Below are positions 26,386-35,852 of a DNA stretch of 64,000 bases, piece by piece. Position numbers and translations under genes: made by a program. A model generated the notes under the pieces. The model was given only the letters and a program-made list of their open reading frames with translations, had not been told where the DNA came from and searched no databases. Source of the DNA: Candidatus Gastranaerophilales bacterium (GTDB taxonomy: Bacteria; Cyanobacteriota; Vampirovibrionia; Gastranaerophilales; Gastranaerophilaceae). Position 1 is the first letter of the stretch; each line of letters starts with the position of its first letter. The stretch spans positions 1 through 64,000 of the forward strand of contig CALUVG010000010.1 of NCBI GenBank assembly GCA_944324165.1. The letters run 5' to 3'.

Positions 26386-27814
26386 TTAAATTAAATCTTC
26401 AAGTGTTCGGGTTTCTTCGCCTAATTCCTGTTTTTCAAGCTTAATGAGCCTGTATTTTGTGCCAGAATTCCGATTAATTGACGTAACTTCCAGAAAGTAA
26501 CCTTTTTCAAGTGCCATTTCCCGTATAGAGTCAATATAATCATCAAAGCGGTCTTTGAATTTATCGCGGGATATTCCAAAATTATTAAAGTGCTTGTATA
26601 TAAGGTCAGTTCTTTTAAACCCTTTACCTAAATTGTTTAAGAAAAAATCCCATAATCTATCATAAGCATCATCAGATTTAGGTTTGTATCTAAGGAATGT
26701 TTCAAAGTCTTGTGATATAAATTCAACGGTATCAATAGCCTGCTGCATATCTTCCGCATTAACAACCAACTCTGTCGGGTGATTTAAGCAAGCATACAGG
26801 CATGCAATTTTTAGGGCTTTGTGTTGCCGGCTTTGAATTTCTTTTTTACGCAAGACATCTTCTGTTGCATTTTCAAGTTCTTCCATTCTTACTTTATAAA
26901 GATAATGAACATCTTTTAGGGCTTCTTCGGTTATTTTATAAACCGCATTTGTTGGTATTTTGTTTTGAAGATTTCCATAAATCGTTCAGAAAGTTTTTTG
27001 CAATCTTTATAAAATTGTTGTTCTTTTCTAAAAGCGACTTCTTTGTCATATTCAATAATTTTATCCTGTTGTTTCTGGAAAGATATAACGCATCTTCTAC
27101 CTAAGCCGGTTTGCATAAGCAGGTTGAACATATTTTTGAGATTCCCGCTGCTAAACAGGGTTGGATCTGAAAGAAACAGACAATTTACAGGCATGTCCTC
27201 AATACTTGCTTCCCGCTTACCATGCTTAATTGATTTTGAGGGAATCTTACCGTCATAACCGTCATATAGACAGCCTAGGAATTGTTTTTCGGTATTTTGC
27301 GCGGAATCTAAAAACATTCCAAATTCCGACATCTTATAGGTAATAGCCCCGAATCCTGCTTCTTTTAGAGTTTTGGCATCTTCAAAAGCCCCTCTTGTGT
27401 TCCGTCCACGACTTCTAAGACAGGATAGCGAATAGATTTTTCAGCTTCTTTTATAAGTTGTTTTATGGGCTTATTGTTTTTATCGGTATATTCTTCTCGA
27501 ATTTTTTGTTTCTTTTCAAGGTAATACGCTTCTGCTTTTTCATTAAACCAATTTCTGAACGGTTTAAATACCAAACTATCATATTCGTTTGAAATTCTAT
27601 CTTTACCGCCGCCTGACGGAAGCAATATAATCGCATAATAATTAGGGATGTCGATAGTATCAAGTTTCTTATACCGCACACCTTTTGAGGTTATCATTTG
27701 TGCAACTTTCAGAAGTTGTATTGATGTAATAGCCGTTTTTGATGTGTTCACATAACGGTTTGAAAATACGTCTAATGTTTCATTCATAATTTTGGGTAAT
27801 CTAATTTTTGTCAT
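26386..27814 (-). pseudogene. helicase-like replication ATPase broken by two -1 frameshifts
   Basis: Three consecutive fragments of one protein. The first (27814-27365) holds IILLPSGGGKDR, a Walker-A-like loop, and ends in DGTQEG. The second (open from about 27390 to 26931) continues FEDAKTLKEAGFGAIT and SEFGMFLDSAQN, with VNCLFLSDPTLF as a Walker-B-like strand. The third runs to 26386. Each junction is a -1 shift at a run of four identical bases (CCCC at 27389-27392; TTTT at 26958-26961, plus-strand letters). The order suits a DUF3987-type island helicase. Decay, sequencing error or programmed shifting are all possible. Confidence 0.65.
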
Positions 27815-28058
27815 GATTTTGTTCTCCTTTTCTGTATTCTTTCATGTTCCTAATTGCTTCAATTCTTAAAGTTGATTCAAATAATTCTGAATCAATAAGG
27901 TATTTACCCCGCTTGCCACCGATTTTGATAGCCGGATAAATCCCTTGCCTGATCCCCATTCGGATTGAGTATTCTGAAATGCCGAAATGTTTAACTGCTT
28001 CTTGAATTGTAAACATTTGTTTTTGTTTAATCCCCAGTAAATTGTTGTTATCTGCCAT
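27801..28058 (-). CDS. xis: excisionase-like HTH protein of island 2
   Basis: 85 residues. MFTIQEAVKHFGISEYSIRM then GIRQGIYPAIKIGGKRGKYL is the HTH_17/MerR-like winged helix of excisionases. GGAGGAAAA precedes the ATG. It heads the leftward replication operon, overlaps the ATPase fragment by 14 bases and is divergent from the repressor gene. Confidence 0.75.
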   Translation of the reverse strand: MADNNNLLGIKQKQMFTIQEAVKHFGISEYSIRMGIRQGIYPAIKIGGKRGKYLIDSELFESTLRIEAIRNMKEYRKGEQNHDKN

Positions 28059-28202
28059 TTTTCCTCCTTTGCCAAGTATATACTTGACAGATTATATTAA
28101 CATGTGATAAAATAATGTTATATAAGCATGACATGAATTAAAATTTTGTCAATATGCAAATCAAAAATTCTGCATTTAATAACAAAGTTAAGGAGATATA
28201 AC

Positions 28203-28814
28203 ATGCCACGTAAAAAAGAGCTGACATATCAAACGGAACAACAAGCATTTGCAAAAGCAATTAGAAAAATAATGAAAGAAAATAACCTAACTCAAAAAGA
28301 ATTAGGAAAAATTATAGGAGTCGCTCGTCAAACTATTAGTCAATATGCAAGTGGACAAAGTATTCCTGATGTAAATATTATTTATTCTATAAAAGAAAAA
28401 TTTGGATTATCAGCAGATTATGTGCTGGGGTATGCAGAAGCAACAAAACCAAGTAATGAAATGATACTAAAAGAATTAGGTATAGATGAAAACGCATGCG
28501 AAATTCTAAAAAGTTATATTAAGAAAAATTCAACAAATAGAAAGAATGACAAAATAAAAATGCTTAATTATCTTATTGAAAACATTGAAGATGATTTGCT
28601 AGAAAATCTATATAATTACTTATTTCATGATGTAGAAATCAAAGATGGAGACAAAGATGCACAAATTTCACTTTGTGCTTGCAATGTAAGCAGTAGAGAA
28701 ATAATCGGTGCGCTATATAACACAACTTTGACACAATTCTTCTTCGCAAATCTTATAGAGAAACTGGCAAATCTAAAAAAAGATATTGACAAAACTTTAG
28801 AGGAAAAACAATAA
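28203..28814 (+). CDS. Xre-family repressor of island 2
   Basis: 203 residues from the ATG at 28203 (AAGGAGATATAAC just before it; the frame is open to 28146). The HTH is around residues 16-70: NNLTQKELGKIIGVARQTIS, QYASGQSIPD, then FGLSADYVLGY. The C-terminal 120 residues are helical, without an S24 peptidase motif. The stop and the integrase start share a base (TAATG). The divergent 145-base gap to xis probably holds the lysis/lysogeny-type switch. Confidence 0.85.
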   Translation: MPRKKELTYQTEQQAFAKAIRKIMKENNLTQKELGKIIGVARQTISQYASGQSIPDVNIIYSIKEKFGLSADYVLGYAEATKPSNEMILKELGIDENACEILKSYIKKNSTNRKNDKIKMLNYLIENIEDDLLENLYNYLFHDVEIKDGDKDAQISLCACNVSSREIIGALYNTTLTQFFFANLIEKLANLKKDIDKTLEEKQ

Positions 28815-30196
28815 TGGCAAGCATTGAAAAGCGAAAAGACGGATCGTATAGAATAGTCGTTTCCTGCGGTTATGATTTAGGCGGCAAAAAGATTAGAAAA
28901 TATAAGACAATTAAACTTCCGCCCAATCTAACCGAAAGACAAAAACAAAATGAACTTCTGCGGCAAAAAATACTGTTTGAAAATGAGGTTCTGAACAAAA
29001 ATTATCTTGACGGTGAAAAAATAACTTTCGCAGAGTTCACAGAAATATGGATTGAAAAACACGCAAAAATAAAATACGCGCCGGCATCACTGAAACCCTG
29101 TCTGGCAAGATTAAAAGATAGAATTATTCCGGAATTGGGGCATCATAAATTAAGTAAAATTCAAACATATCACTTAGAAGAATTTTATAACAAATTAAGA
29201 AATAACGGTTCAAGACTTGAAGATTTTTATACTCCGACAAAAAATATGTCGGAGTTTTTGTCTAAATATAAGACCATAGAACTTGTACAGATAACAGGGA
29301 TTACGAACAAAACTTGTCTACGGTTAAAAAACGGTGAGAAAACAAATTTCAAAACCGCTCAAAAAATTTGCAAGGTCTTTGATTTGGATTTCAAAAAGAT
29401 GTTCAAAAGAACAAATGACAGCCCGTTATCTGATAAAACGATTAAGCACCACCACACAGACATTAGTTCAATATTTACTCTTGCGGAAAGATGGAATTTG
29501 ATTAACCATAACCCTGCTAAAAAGGTGGATTTAGGGAAGATTTCTAAAAAACAGGTAAAATATTACGATGACGAACAAATCGCAAAACTTTTCAAAGAAC
29601 TTGAAAATGAGCCATTGACATATAGAACAATAATCTGTCTTGCGATAGATGTCGGTTTGCGTTCCGGTGAACTGTGCGGTTTAAAGTGGGAAGATGTGAA
29701 TTTTGACACAGGTGTTTTGACAATCAACAAACAGCGACAATATGTAAGCACTTTTGGGGTAATGGAAAGAAAACCTAAAACCGAAAATGGCATCAGAGCA
29801 GTTACACTATCTTCTCAAATGATTACAATGCTGAAACAGTACAAACAAAAGCAAGCAGAAGATAAATTAAAACTCGGCTCGGCTTGGAAAAACGGAGAAT
29901 ATTTATTTAAGCACGATGACGGACAGGATTTACACCCGACAAGACCTTGCAAATGGTTTATGAACTTTTTGAAACGTCATAATTTGCCAAAAATTACTTT
30001 TCATGAACTTCGGCATACAAACGCAAGTCTGCTGATTGCAAATGGAGTGGATGCTGTAACATTAAGTAAAAGACTGGGACACGCTGATAAAACTGTTACA
30101 TTAAATACTTACTCTCACGCAATTCAAAGCAAAGAAACTCAAGCCGCAACTACAATGGACAATATATATTCAACGTTAAAGAGAAGATGTCTTTGA
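28814..30196 (+). CDS. int: tyrosine integrase with an inserted HTH domain
   Basis: 460 residues, longer than island 1's integrase. N-terminal AP2-like arm-binding part (GSYRIVVSCGYDLGGKKIRK), core-binding part (70-130 and 205-260), catalytic part with LAIDVGLRSGELCGL, FHELRHTNASLL, LGHADKTVTLNTYSHA. Between residues about 135 and 200 the core-binding domain is interrupted by ELVQITGITNKTCLRLKNGE and an Xre-like continuation (FKTAQKICKVFDLDFKKMF). The insert may let the protein sense or bind additional DNA. Coupled to the repressor. Confidence 0.9.
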   Translation: MASIEKRKDGSYRIVVSCGYDLGGKKIRKYKTIKLPPNLTERQKQNELLRQKILFENEVLNKNYLDGEKITFAEFTEIWIEKHAKIKYAPASLKPCLARLKDRIIPELGHHKLSKIQTYHLEEFYNKLRNNGSRLEDFYTPTKNMSEFLSKYKTIELVQITGITNKTCLRLKNGEKTNFKTAQKICKVFDLDFKKMFKRTNDSPLSDKTIKHHHTDISSIFTLAERWNLINHNPAKKVDLGKISKKQVKYYDDEQIAKLFKELENEPLTYRTIICLAIDVGLRSGELCGLKWEDVNFDTGVLTINKQRQYVSTFGVMERKPKTENGIRAVTLSSQMITMLKQYKQKQAEDKLKLGSAWKNGEYLFKHDDGQDLHPTRPCKWFMNFLKRHNLPKITFHELRHTNASLLIANGVDAVTLSKRLGHADKTVTLNTYSHAIQSKETQAATTMDNIYSTLKRRCL

Positions 30197-30198
30197 AG

Positions 30199-30915
30199 TC
30201 AAAGAAGATACTTTTTGAGGTAACGACACCATTCAGTAGCTAAGAAATTATCAATAGCCCTTTCTAAGTCAGAAAAATGCCTTTCTTGAACCAAAAATAA
30301 GTAATCCCTCACAGAATACCTTGAAGCCCTTAAATAAAACATTTTTGCATTTTTCGTTTCTTCCATATCTATAAACCGGTAAAATCTTTTTAAATATTCA
30401 TTTTCAGGCTTTCTATCCCTATGATTATAAATAATTACCGTTGCCCCTTGTATATAATAATCTGCCGCTTCTTTATACGTTGTGTATTTGTTACCGTTTT
30501 TTGAATAAGGATTTGTGCTTTTAACTTCAAGCCCGTTGTCCGGATCTAAAAATATTACATCTTGCTTACCTAATTTCTTTAAAGCTTCCAAATGCCATTT
30601 ATCGCGGCTCTTGCCCTCAAGTATTCTGTTCCAAAATAAAGTATTTTCAAAGAGTTTTGCTCTTTCAAGTCTTGCAACTGTTCTGTTATTACTCAACCCA
30701 ATTTTCTGTAGGGCGCAATACAAATCAATATCTGGAGTATCACAATCACATTCTAAAAATTTTGTGTGCTTACCGTCTGTAAAAGTTTTTGAGTGTTCGG
30801 GTTCATCCGGTGTTAGATACCAGTTTAAACCTATGCTGAAACCTGCATTTTCAAGCCCTCTCAAAATACCTAATTTTGTATAATCACCAACATCACCTGC
30901 ATATTGATTTTTCAT
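30199..30915 (-). CDS. conserved island protein, unknown
   Basis: 238 residues. The N-terminal KNQYAGDVGDYTKLGILRGL and central DVIFLDPDNGLEV are distinctive. Similar proteins beginning NQY-GD-DY-K-GLLR occur on phages and integrative elements (from memory; no function known to me). The DPDNG segment could bind metal. It is convergent with the integrase gene, three bases from its end, so it was probably added as a cargo cassette. Confidence 0.6.
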   Translation of the reverse strand: MKNQYAGDVGDYTKLGILRGLENAGFSIGLNWYLTPDEPEHSKTFTDGKHTKFLECDCDTPDIDLYCALQKIGLSNNRTVARLERAKLFENTLFWNRILEGKSRDKWHLEALKKLGKQDVIFLDPDNGLEVKSTNPYSKNGNKYTTYKEAADYYIQGATVIIYNHRDRKPENEYLKRFYRFIDMEETKNAKMFYLRASRYSVRDYLFLVQERHFSDLERAIDNFLATEWCRYLKKYLL

Positions 30916-31075
30916 AACCCGCCTTTCTTATCTATTTTTAACAAGGATTTATTCATAAATAATCCTTGTTATTTGTTATTAATCTATAATAAACAACGAT
31001 TATTTGCAAACTGTATAACCTCAAAAAATGTTTATGAGAGATATTGACCTCATAACATGAAAGTGGGGTTGTGAT

Positions 31076-31393
31076 ATGGAATTAAAGAAACTACTTGGAA
31101 AGAGAATACAGGAATTAAGAACCAAAAACGGCTTGAAGCAATCAGAACTAGCCGAGAAAGTTGGCATTGCAACAAAACACCAAAGTTGTATTGAAACAGG
31201 CAAGAACTATCCGTCAGCCGAACTGGTTGAAAATTATGCAAAAGTTTTCGGCGTTGATGTCGCGGAGATGTTAGACATAACACATATTAAAACAACAGAT
31301 GAACTTTTATCAGACATCTTTTCAATGCTTAAATCCGCAAGTGAAGAAGAGATTCTCATGGCACATAAAGTATTAAAAGGTTTGTTGCATTAG
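31076..31393 (+). CDS. Xre-family regulator
   Basis: 105 residues. HTH at residues 8-62: NGLKQSELAEKVGIATKHQS then CIETGKNYPSAELVENYAKV. Similar in style to the regulator at 6437 on island 1. It is 58 bases upstream of the HEPN gene and in the same direction, so it may control it. Confidence 0.85.
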   Translation: MELKKLLGKRIQELRTKNGLKQSELAEKVGIATKHQSCIETGKNYPSAELVENYAKVFGVDVAEMLDITHIKTTDELLSDIFSMLKSASEEEILMAHKVLKGLLH

Positions 31394-31451
31394 AGAAAAG
31401 GCTCTCTTTGTGATACACTCACAGTAAAAGTAGCAAAGAGGTAATAACATC

Positions 31452-32762
31452 ATGTATTCCATAGAAGATTTAATAGAGCAAATTCCTGAATATAAAACAA
31501 AAGATTTATTTAATGAAATTTATAGTTTATTCACACAGAATCAATATCGTGCAACTATTGTTATGCTTTGGACTGTTGTAATATGTGATTTAATTTATAA
31601 ACTTCAATATCTTGAAAACTTATATTCAGATGAAACTGCGATAAAAATATTAAATGAAATACGAGATTTTCAAGCCAAAAATCCTAAAAATCCTGATTGG
31701 GAAAAAATATTAGTTGAAAAAATTGAAGCGCGTACAGAATTATTATCAAAAATAGATAGAGAGAATTTAGAATATATACAAAAGCAGCGTAATCTATGTG
31801 CACATCCTATAATCACAGAGGACAAATTATTTCAGCCATCTAAAGATTTAACACGTTCATTAATTCATTTAGCGTTAGAAAGTATATTAATAAAGTCTCC
31901 ACTATTAGTAAAAAATTATATCAATACAATAGTTGACGATTTTGCCAAAAGACAGTCAGATTTTTTTCTAGATGATGAAAAAGCAATAAAATATTTTGAA
32001 TCAAAATATTTAAAACACTTAAATAAGACACAAACATTAAAATTATTTAGGGCATTATGGAAATTCGTTTTTAAAGCACATACTCTACAAGAAGAACAAA
32101 ATATATATATCAATGAAGTTTTACTTTCATATTTAATTCAAAAACATAAATTTGAGTGTATTGAAGAAATTAAAGCCAATACTGATTTTTATACATTCGA
32201 TAATAAAAACAAAGTGGTAAATCCAATATTTTATTATTTTATTATCAAGAATGAATTCTTGTATGATTTATTTTCTGAACATACAAAAGTTCTTATAGAA
32301 AATGAATACCAGAGTTTTCCTAAAAACATTCCTTGTTCGTTTTTAAGCAATAATTTTGCTGAACACATTGAAAAGTTAAAACAGGATTATGATAAAAAAA
32401 CGGAAAAAACTCCTCGCATAGAAGATATACAGATTGCCAATTTATATAGTAAAGCAAAAAAATATGATGAATTAGTAAAATTTTATACACTATGTATTGA
32501 GTGGTATAGTAAAAGTTGGAATTATGACGAAGCAGATTACTATTTTAAAATACTAATAAACCCTTATTATAAAAATTTTAGTTTAGAGTTACTTATACTA
32601 CTGATTAATTCAACATCAAACAATAGTCAAACTTTTGATAGAAGAAAAGCCGGATATGAACATAAACTAATAGCTAGACAATTTATTGGAAAAGGCGGTA
32701 AGCTTGAACAAGTTCAAACAGAATGGTCAAATTGGGATGATTTAATAAAAGAATCTGCTTAA
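31452..32762 (+). CDS. HEPN-like protein, unknown cargo
   Basis: 436 residues, helical throughout. QKQRNLCAHPII near residue 118 contains R-N-x3-H (RNLCAH), the HEPN RNase motif, in the usual setting before an alpha-helical segment. The C-terminal 300 residues have no recognised domain but could be a sensor. AGAGGTAATAACATC precedes the ATG. It is the last gene before the right attachment site, a typical place for anti-phage cargo. Confidence 0.6.
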   Translation: MYSIEDLIEQIPEYKTKDLFNEIYSLFTQNQYRATIVMLWTVVICDLIYKLQYLENLYSDETAIKILNEIRDFQAKNPKNPDWEKILVEKIEARTELLSKIDRENLEYIQKQRNLCAHPIITEDKLFQPSKDLTRSLIHLALESILIKSPLLVKNYINTIVDDFAKRQSDFFLDDEKAIKYFESKYLKHLNKTQTLKLFRALWKFVFKAHTLQEEQNIYINEVLLSYLIQKHKFECIEEIKANTDFYTFDNKNKVVNPIFYYFIIKNEFLYDLFSEHTKVLIENEYQSFPKNIPCSFLSNNFAEHIEKLKQDYDKKTEKTPRIEDIQIANLYSKAKKYDELVKFYTLCIEWYSKSWNYDEADYYFKILINPYYKNFSLELLILLINSTSNNSQTFDRRKAGYEHKLIARQFIGKGGKLEQVQTEWSNWDDLIKESA

Positions 32763-32785
32763 AGATATAGAAAATAGTGTCATTA

Positions 32786-32822
32786 GGGGACTGTTTGGGG
32801 ACTAATTTTACGCAAGGGGACT
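32786..32822. repeat. GGGGACT arm-type sites, right end
   Basis: GGGGACT at 32786-32792, 32797-32803 (again 11 bases apart) and 32816-32822. With the left-end pair they probably mark integrase or Xis arm sites. Confidence 0.65.
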
Positions 32823-32917
32823 ATAGTTTTCGGGAAGTTACAGTATGAAATTGTATCTAAATATCAACAAAAACAAGACTTTTGACAATTTACAACAGGT
32901 TACGAAAATTATAGAAA

Positions 32918-32979
32918 TGGGTTCGAATCCCACCTCCTCCTCCATTTTGAAAGAGCCTTGAAAGGCTCTTTTTTAGTGC
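32918..32979. repeat. attachment site of island 2, right copy
   Basis: The original 3' end of tRNA-Ser with its terminator, displaced 10,397 bases from the intact gene. Only the T-arm onward is present. Confidence 0.9.
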
Positions 32980-33393
32980 GTTTCAGCTTTGTCCTCAGTT
33001 GTATTTTTATGTCCGATTCGTTGTACAGAAAATAAAAAGTTGCTCGGGCATACTTGACCAACACCGCTAAATCACAGACAGTCGGAAGCTGCTTGATTAT
33101 AAAAAATCAAATTGGACGAAATCTGACTTTATTAGGACACAAAATTACAAAGAATAATTTTAATCAGGCTATAATTTAATCAAATTATAGAACTTCCGAA
33201 GTCCAATCAATGTCCAATTTATCGTTGGGCAGGTATGCCTAATCTACTGGCTGGCTTGTTAGGATGAAAGCCCAACATATAAGTTGCATAAAAACTAACA
33301 TTCAATTTGGGAGTTTTTCATAACAAATATTAATTTTACAAATCTGCGGAACTAATTTAACAATTTACAGCCTTTTTTATGATATAGTAAACA
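32980..33393. other. intergenic after island 2, hairpins only
   Basis: No gene seen. GTTGGGC at 33224-33230 can pair with GCCCAAC further on (about 33269-33275), enclosing smaller hairpins. AAAAACT (33290s) with AGTTTTT (33310s) could terminate transcription. The GTTGGGC/GCCCAAC pair resembles the hairpins at 55139-55206. Confidence 0.35.
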
Positions 33394-33999
33394 CTATATG
33401 GATACTATAAAATTAATTCCTGCTTTTTGTGCGGCTTCTTTGCATTTTAAGTGGTATGCAAGATTTTTTGCTAAAATTCTCATATTTTGCATACCTTCTT
33501 TATCCTGTTTTACTTCATCCGGATTTTGTCCGTGAACCATGTTCCAGTATCTGCCTGAAATAATAGGCATCTGGTTGATTTGAAAGTATTTATTTAACTG
33601 ATCAAGCGTTGCGGTTGTGCCGGCACGTCTCGCTGAAACTATTGCTGTTCCCGGTTTATGTTTAAATGAATCATGTCCGGACATATAATCAACGAAAAAT
33701 GCTCTGTCCAAAAACGGGACGATACCACCTGCGGCTGAACCATAATGTACAGGTGAACCGATTACATATCCGTCAAATTCTCTGGCGTACTCAACAAAAT
33801 CGTTAACTTTATCTTTAATTACACACCTGCCTATTTTGCCGCAGGCACGGCAAGCGCGGCATGGAGTTATTGTTTCTTTGCCTATATAATAAATTGTTGT
33901 TTCTATTCCTTCATCATTCAGAGTTTTGGCAATTTCACTTAATGCAGTGTGTGTACATCCTTTTTCGTTAGGAGAACCATTAATTAATAATACTTTCAT
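33394..33999 (-). CDS. NAD(P)H-dependent FMN reductase / flavodoxin family
   Basis: 201 residues. The N-terminal strand and phosphate loop LLINGSPNEKGCTHTAL bind FMN. CRACRACGKIGRCVIKD is the cysteine cluster typical of iron-sulfur flavoprotein-like reductases, and SPVHYGSAAG is the isoalloxazine loop. Cytosolic oxidoreductase of unknown substrate. It is divergent from an AraC-type gene, which is its likely regulator. Confidence 0.87.
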   Translation of the reverse strand: MKVLLINGSPNEKGCTHTALSEIAKTLNDEGIETTIYYIGKETITPCRACRACGKIGRCVIKDKVNDFVEYAREFDGYVIGSPVHYGSAAGGIVPFLDRAFFVDYMSGHDSFKHKPGTAIVSARRAGTTATLDQLNKYFQINQMPIISGRYWNMVHGQNPDEVKQDKEGMQNMRILAKNLAYHLKCKEAAQKAGINFIVSI

Positions 34000-34141
34000 G
34001 TTTTAACCTCTAAAACTTATAAAGCTATATGTTATTATTATTTATGATTTTTAGGATTTTTTAAGACCTTATTCTACCTTTTTCTTATCTAATTCTCTCA
34101 TTTTTGTTTTTATGTTATTATATAAATCAGGAGAGTTGTAC

Positions 34142-35026
34142 GTGGAATCTAAATATACGGCAATAAGAGATATTATTTTAAGAAATATACCGGATGTCGG
34201 GAATTATGCCACTTCTATTGACGGGGTGAGAATTGTAAAACGAAACAGTCCTACCGAATTTTTGAGATGTTTTTACAATCCTAGCTGTATTTTTGTTTTA
34301 CAAGGATTGAAAAATATGCTTTACGGAAACGAAAACATTTTTTACACAAAGGGGCAATATGTGGTATCATGTACTGATATTCCTGTTTCAAGTCGTGTTG
34401 TTGAAGCAAGCGAGGATACTCCTTTTGTTGTATTAATTTTAGAATTGGATTCTAACATAATTTCCAATCTTATTTTAGAAACTAAATTACCCAAAACTCC
34501 TGTTCAGGATACCAAGGCACTTGCTATAGCTGATACTGATGAAGAGCTTTTAGATGTATTTTACAGATTAGCAATGCTAATCGAAAAGCCGGAGGCTGAA
34601 CAGCAAATTATGTCGCCTATAATTATCAAAGAAATTTATTATAGATTATTGACAGGACCTTTGGGCAATCAGTTGCGTTTGATTAATACCAGGGGGACAC
34701 TTTCAAACCAAATAGCACAGGCAATAGCCTTAATAAAGGAGCGTTATTGTGAGAAACTTAATATGGATGTGCTTGCTCAGAGTGTAAATATGGCACCTTC
34801 TTCGTTCTATAGAAATTTTAAGAAGGTAACACGGGTAAGTCCGTTACAGTATCAGAAACAGTTAAAACTGTATGAGGCTCAAAGATTAATGCTTTCCGGC
34901 AACTATGATGCTACAACTGCAAGTTATGAAGTGGGTTATGAAAGTCCGACACAGTTCAGCCGTGAATATAAAAAAATGTTTGGCAATCCGCCGAAGACCG
35001 ATGTTAAAAATTTGGCTGCTGTATAA
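34142..35026 (+). CDS. AraC-family transcriptional regulator
   Basis: 294 residues from a GTG at 34142 with AGGAGAG seven bases before it; the ATG at 34112 lies in the -10-like region TATTATATAAAT, so it is less likely. The N-terminal AraC_N cupin-type domain (VRIVKRNSPTEFLRCFYNPS) is followed by two HTHs: LNMDVLAQSVNMAPSSFYRN and ASYEVGYESPTQFSREYKKM. Probably activates the divergent flavoprotein gene in response to a small molecule. Confidence 0.87.
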   Translation: MESKYTAIRDIILRNIPDVGNYATSIDGVRIVKRNSPTEFLRCFYNPSCIFVLQGLKNMLYGNENIFYTKGQYVVSCTDIPVSSRVVEASEDTPFVVLILELDSNIISNLILETKLPKTPVQDTKALAIADTDEELLDVFYRLAMLIEKPEAEQQIMSPIIIKEIYYRLLTGPLGNQLRLINTRGTLSNQIAQAIALIKERYCEKLNMDVLAQSVNMAPSSFYRNFKKVTRVSPLQYQKQLKLYEAQRLMLSGNYDATTASYEVGYESPTQFSREYKKMFGNPPKTDVKNLAAV

Positions 35027-35131
35027 TTACCTCTTAAAATTATTAGAAGAATTAATTGTTCCGTTATTTTTTTAAATCGTCACTAATGCTGTGATTAGAT
35101 GAATTTTGTGTATTCATAATATCTTCTAAAA

Positions 35132-35656
35132 TTATAATTTGCAGCTTATAATCAGGTTAATTCCCCAGTTTTTACCGGAGTTGTCTTTTATATCCTGTAA
35201 GTTATAACGCTGTGCCTCAAGCGAAATGGATGTATTTTTAGAAATATCCTGAGTTACACCGGCAAATATACCTGCACTATTTGTCCATTTATTTGTCTTG
35301 TAGTTAATTTTACCTGTGTAATGAGGATTGGCATATAGCGTTGTTTTATCAGTAACGGGTATGTTGACGCTTAATGGTGAGTATCTTATTTGAGTGGCTG
35401 CACTTTTTAGCCCGACAGTGTTACGAATTCTCAGATTTTGATTCAATATCCCTTTTTTATCATAGTTATAGCTGCCTTTAAGATCCAAAACTGCCATTGC
35501 ATCTTTATTAAAATCAGTACCTACACCAAGAAATGCACCTGCAGATCCTCTTTTTGACACTGCTTTTTCTTCCAGACCTGCTATTGTTAAATTACTTCCA
35601 TCTAAATTTTGATATGTGCTGATTGATGTGTTTCCCCTAAGTCCATCGACAGGCAT
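35132..35656 (-). CDS. beta-barrel-like protein, unknown
   Basis: 174 residues. From residue 38 to the end it alternates polar and hydrophobic residues in strand-length pieces (AVLDLKGSYNYD, LRIRNTVGLK, TTLYANPHYTGKINY, SISLEAQRYNL), ending in WGINLIISCKL, as in outer-membrane barrels. No signal peptide is visible. GAGGAAAATT precedes the ATG. Function not recognised. Confidence 0.55.
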   Translation of the reverse strand: MPVDGLRGNTSISTYQNLDGSNLTIAGLEEKAVSKRGSAGAFLGVGTDFNKDAMAVLDLKGSYNYDKKGILNQNLRIRNTVGLKSAATQIRYSPLSVNIPVTDKTTLYANPHYTGKINYKTNKWTNSAGIFAGVTQDISKNTSISLEAQRYNLQDIKDNSGKNWGINLIISCKL

Positions 35657-35852
35657 AATTTTCCTCCTGAATTTCCCCGTATATTTTTATAAAGGATTTT
35701 TATTTAGAATAATTGCTACTATTCTGAATAAATTTTTACAATTATTAAATGTCATACAGTTATAATTTGTTGGATTTTAATATTAATTAGGTCTTGTATA
35801 ACTTTATTGTTATGCTATTATCAAAGATGTAGTTACATTTTTAATAGATGCT

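Larger units (their letters stand above)
22521..32979. mobile_element. integrative island in tRNA-Ser(TGA), about 10.4 kb
   Basis: A 41-bp identical repeat (22521-22561 and 32918-32958), extended to 62 bp with two mismatches (to 22582 and 32979), covers the tRNA T-arm, acceptor, CCA and terminator. The intact tRNA is on the left. GGGGACT arm-like sites occur twice on the left and three times on the right. Contents: GHKL-nuclease/HEPN pair, primase, frameshifted helicase-like gene, Xis, repressor, integrase, two further cargo genes and an Xre regulator. No structural phage genes. The integrase gene lies in the middle instead of next to the tRNA. Confidence 0.9.

Noticed and set aside
32918-32958. 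A second tRNA-Ser gene
   Set aside because: Only T-arm to CCA is present.
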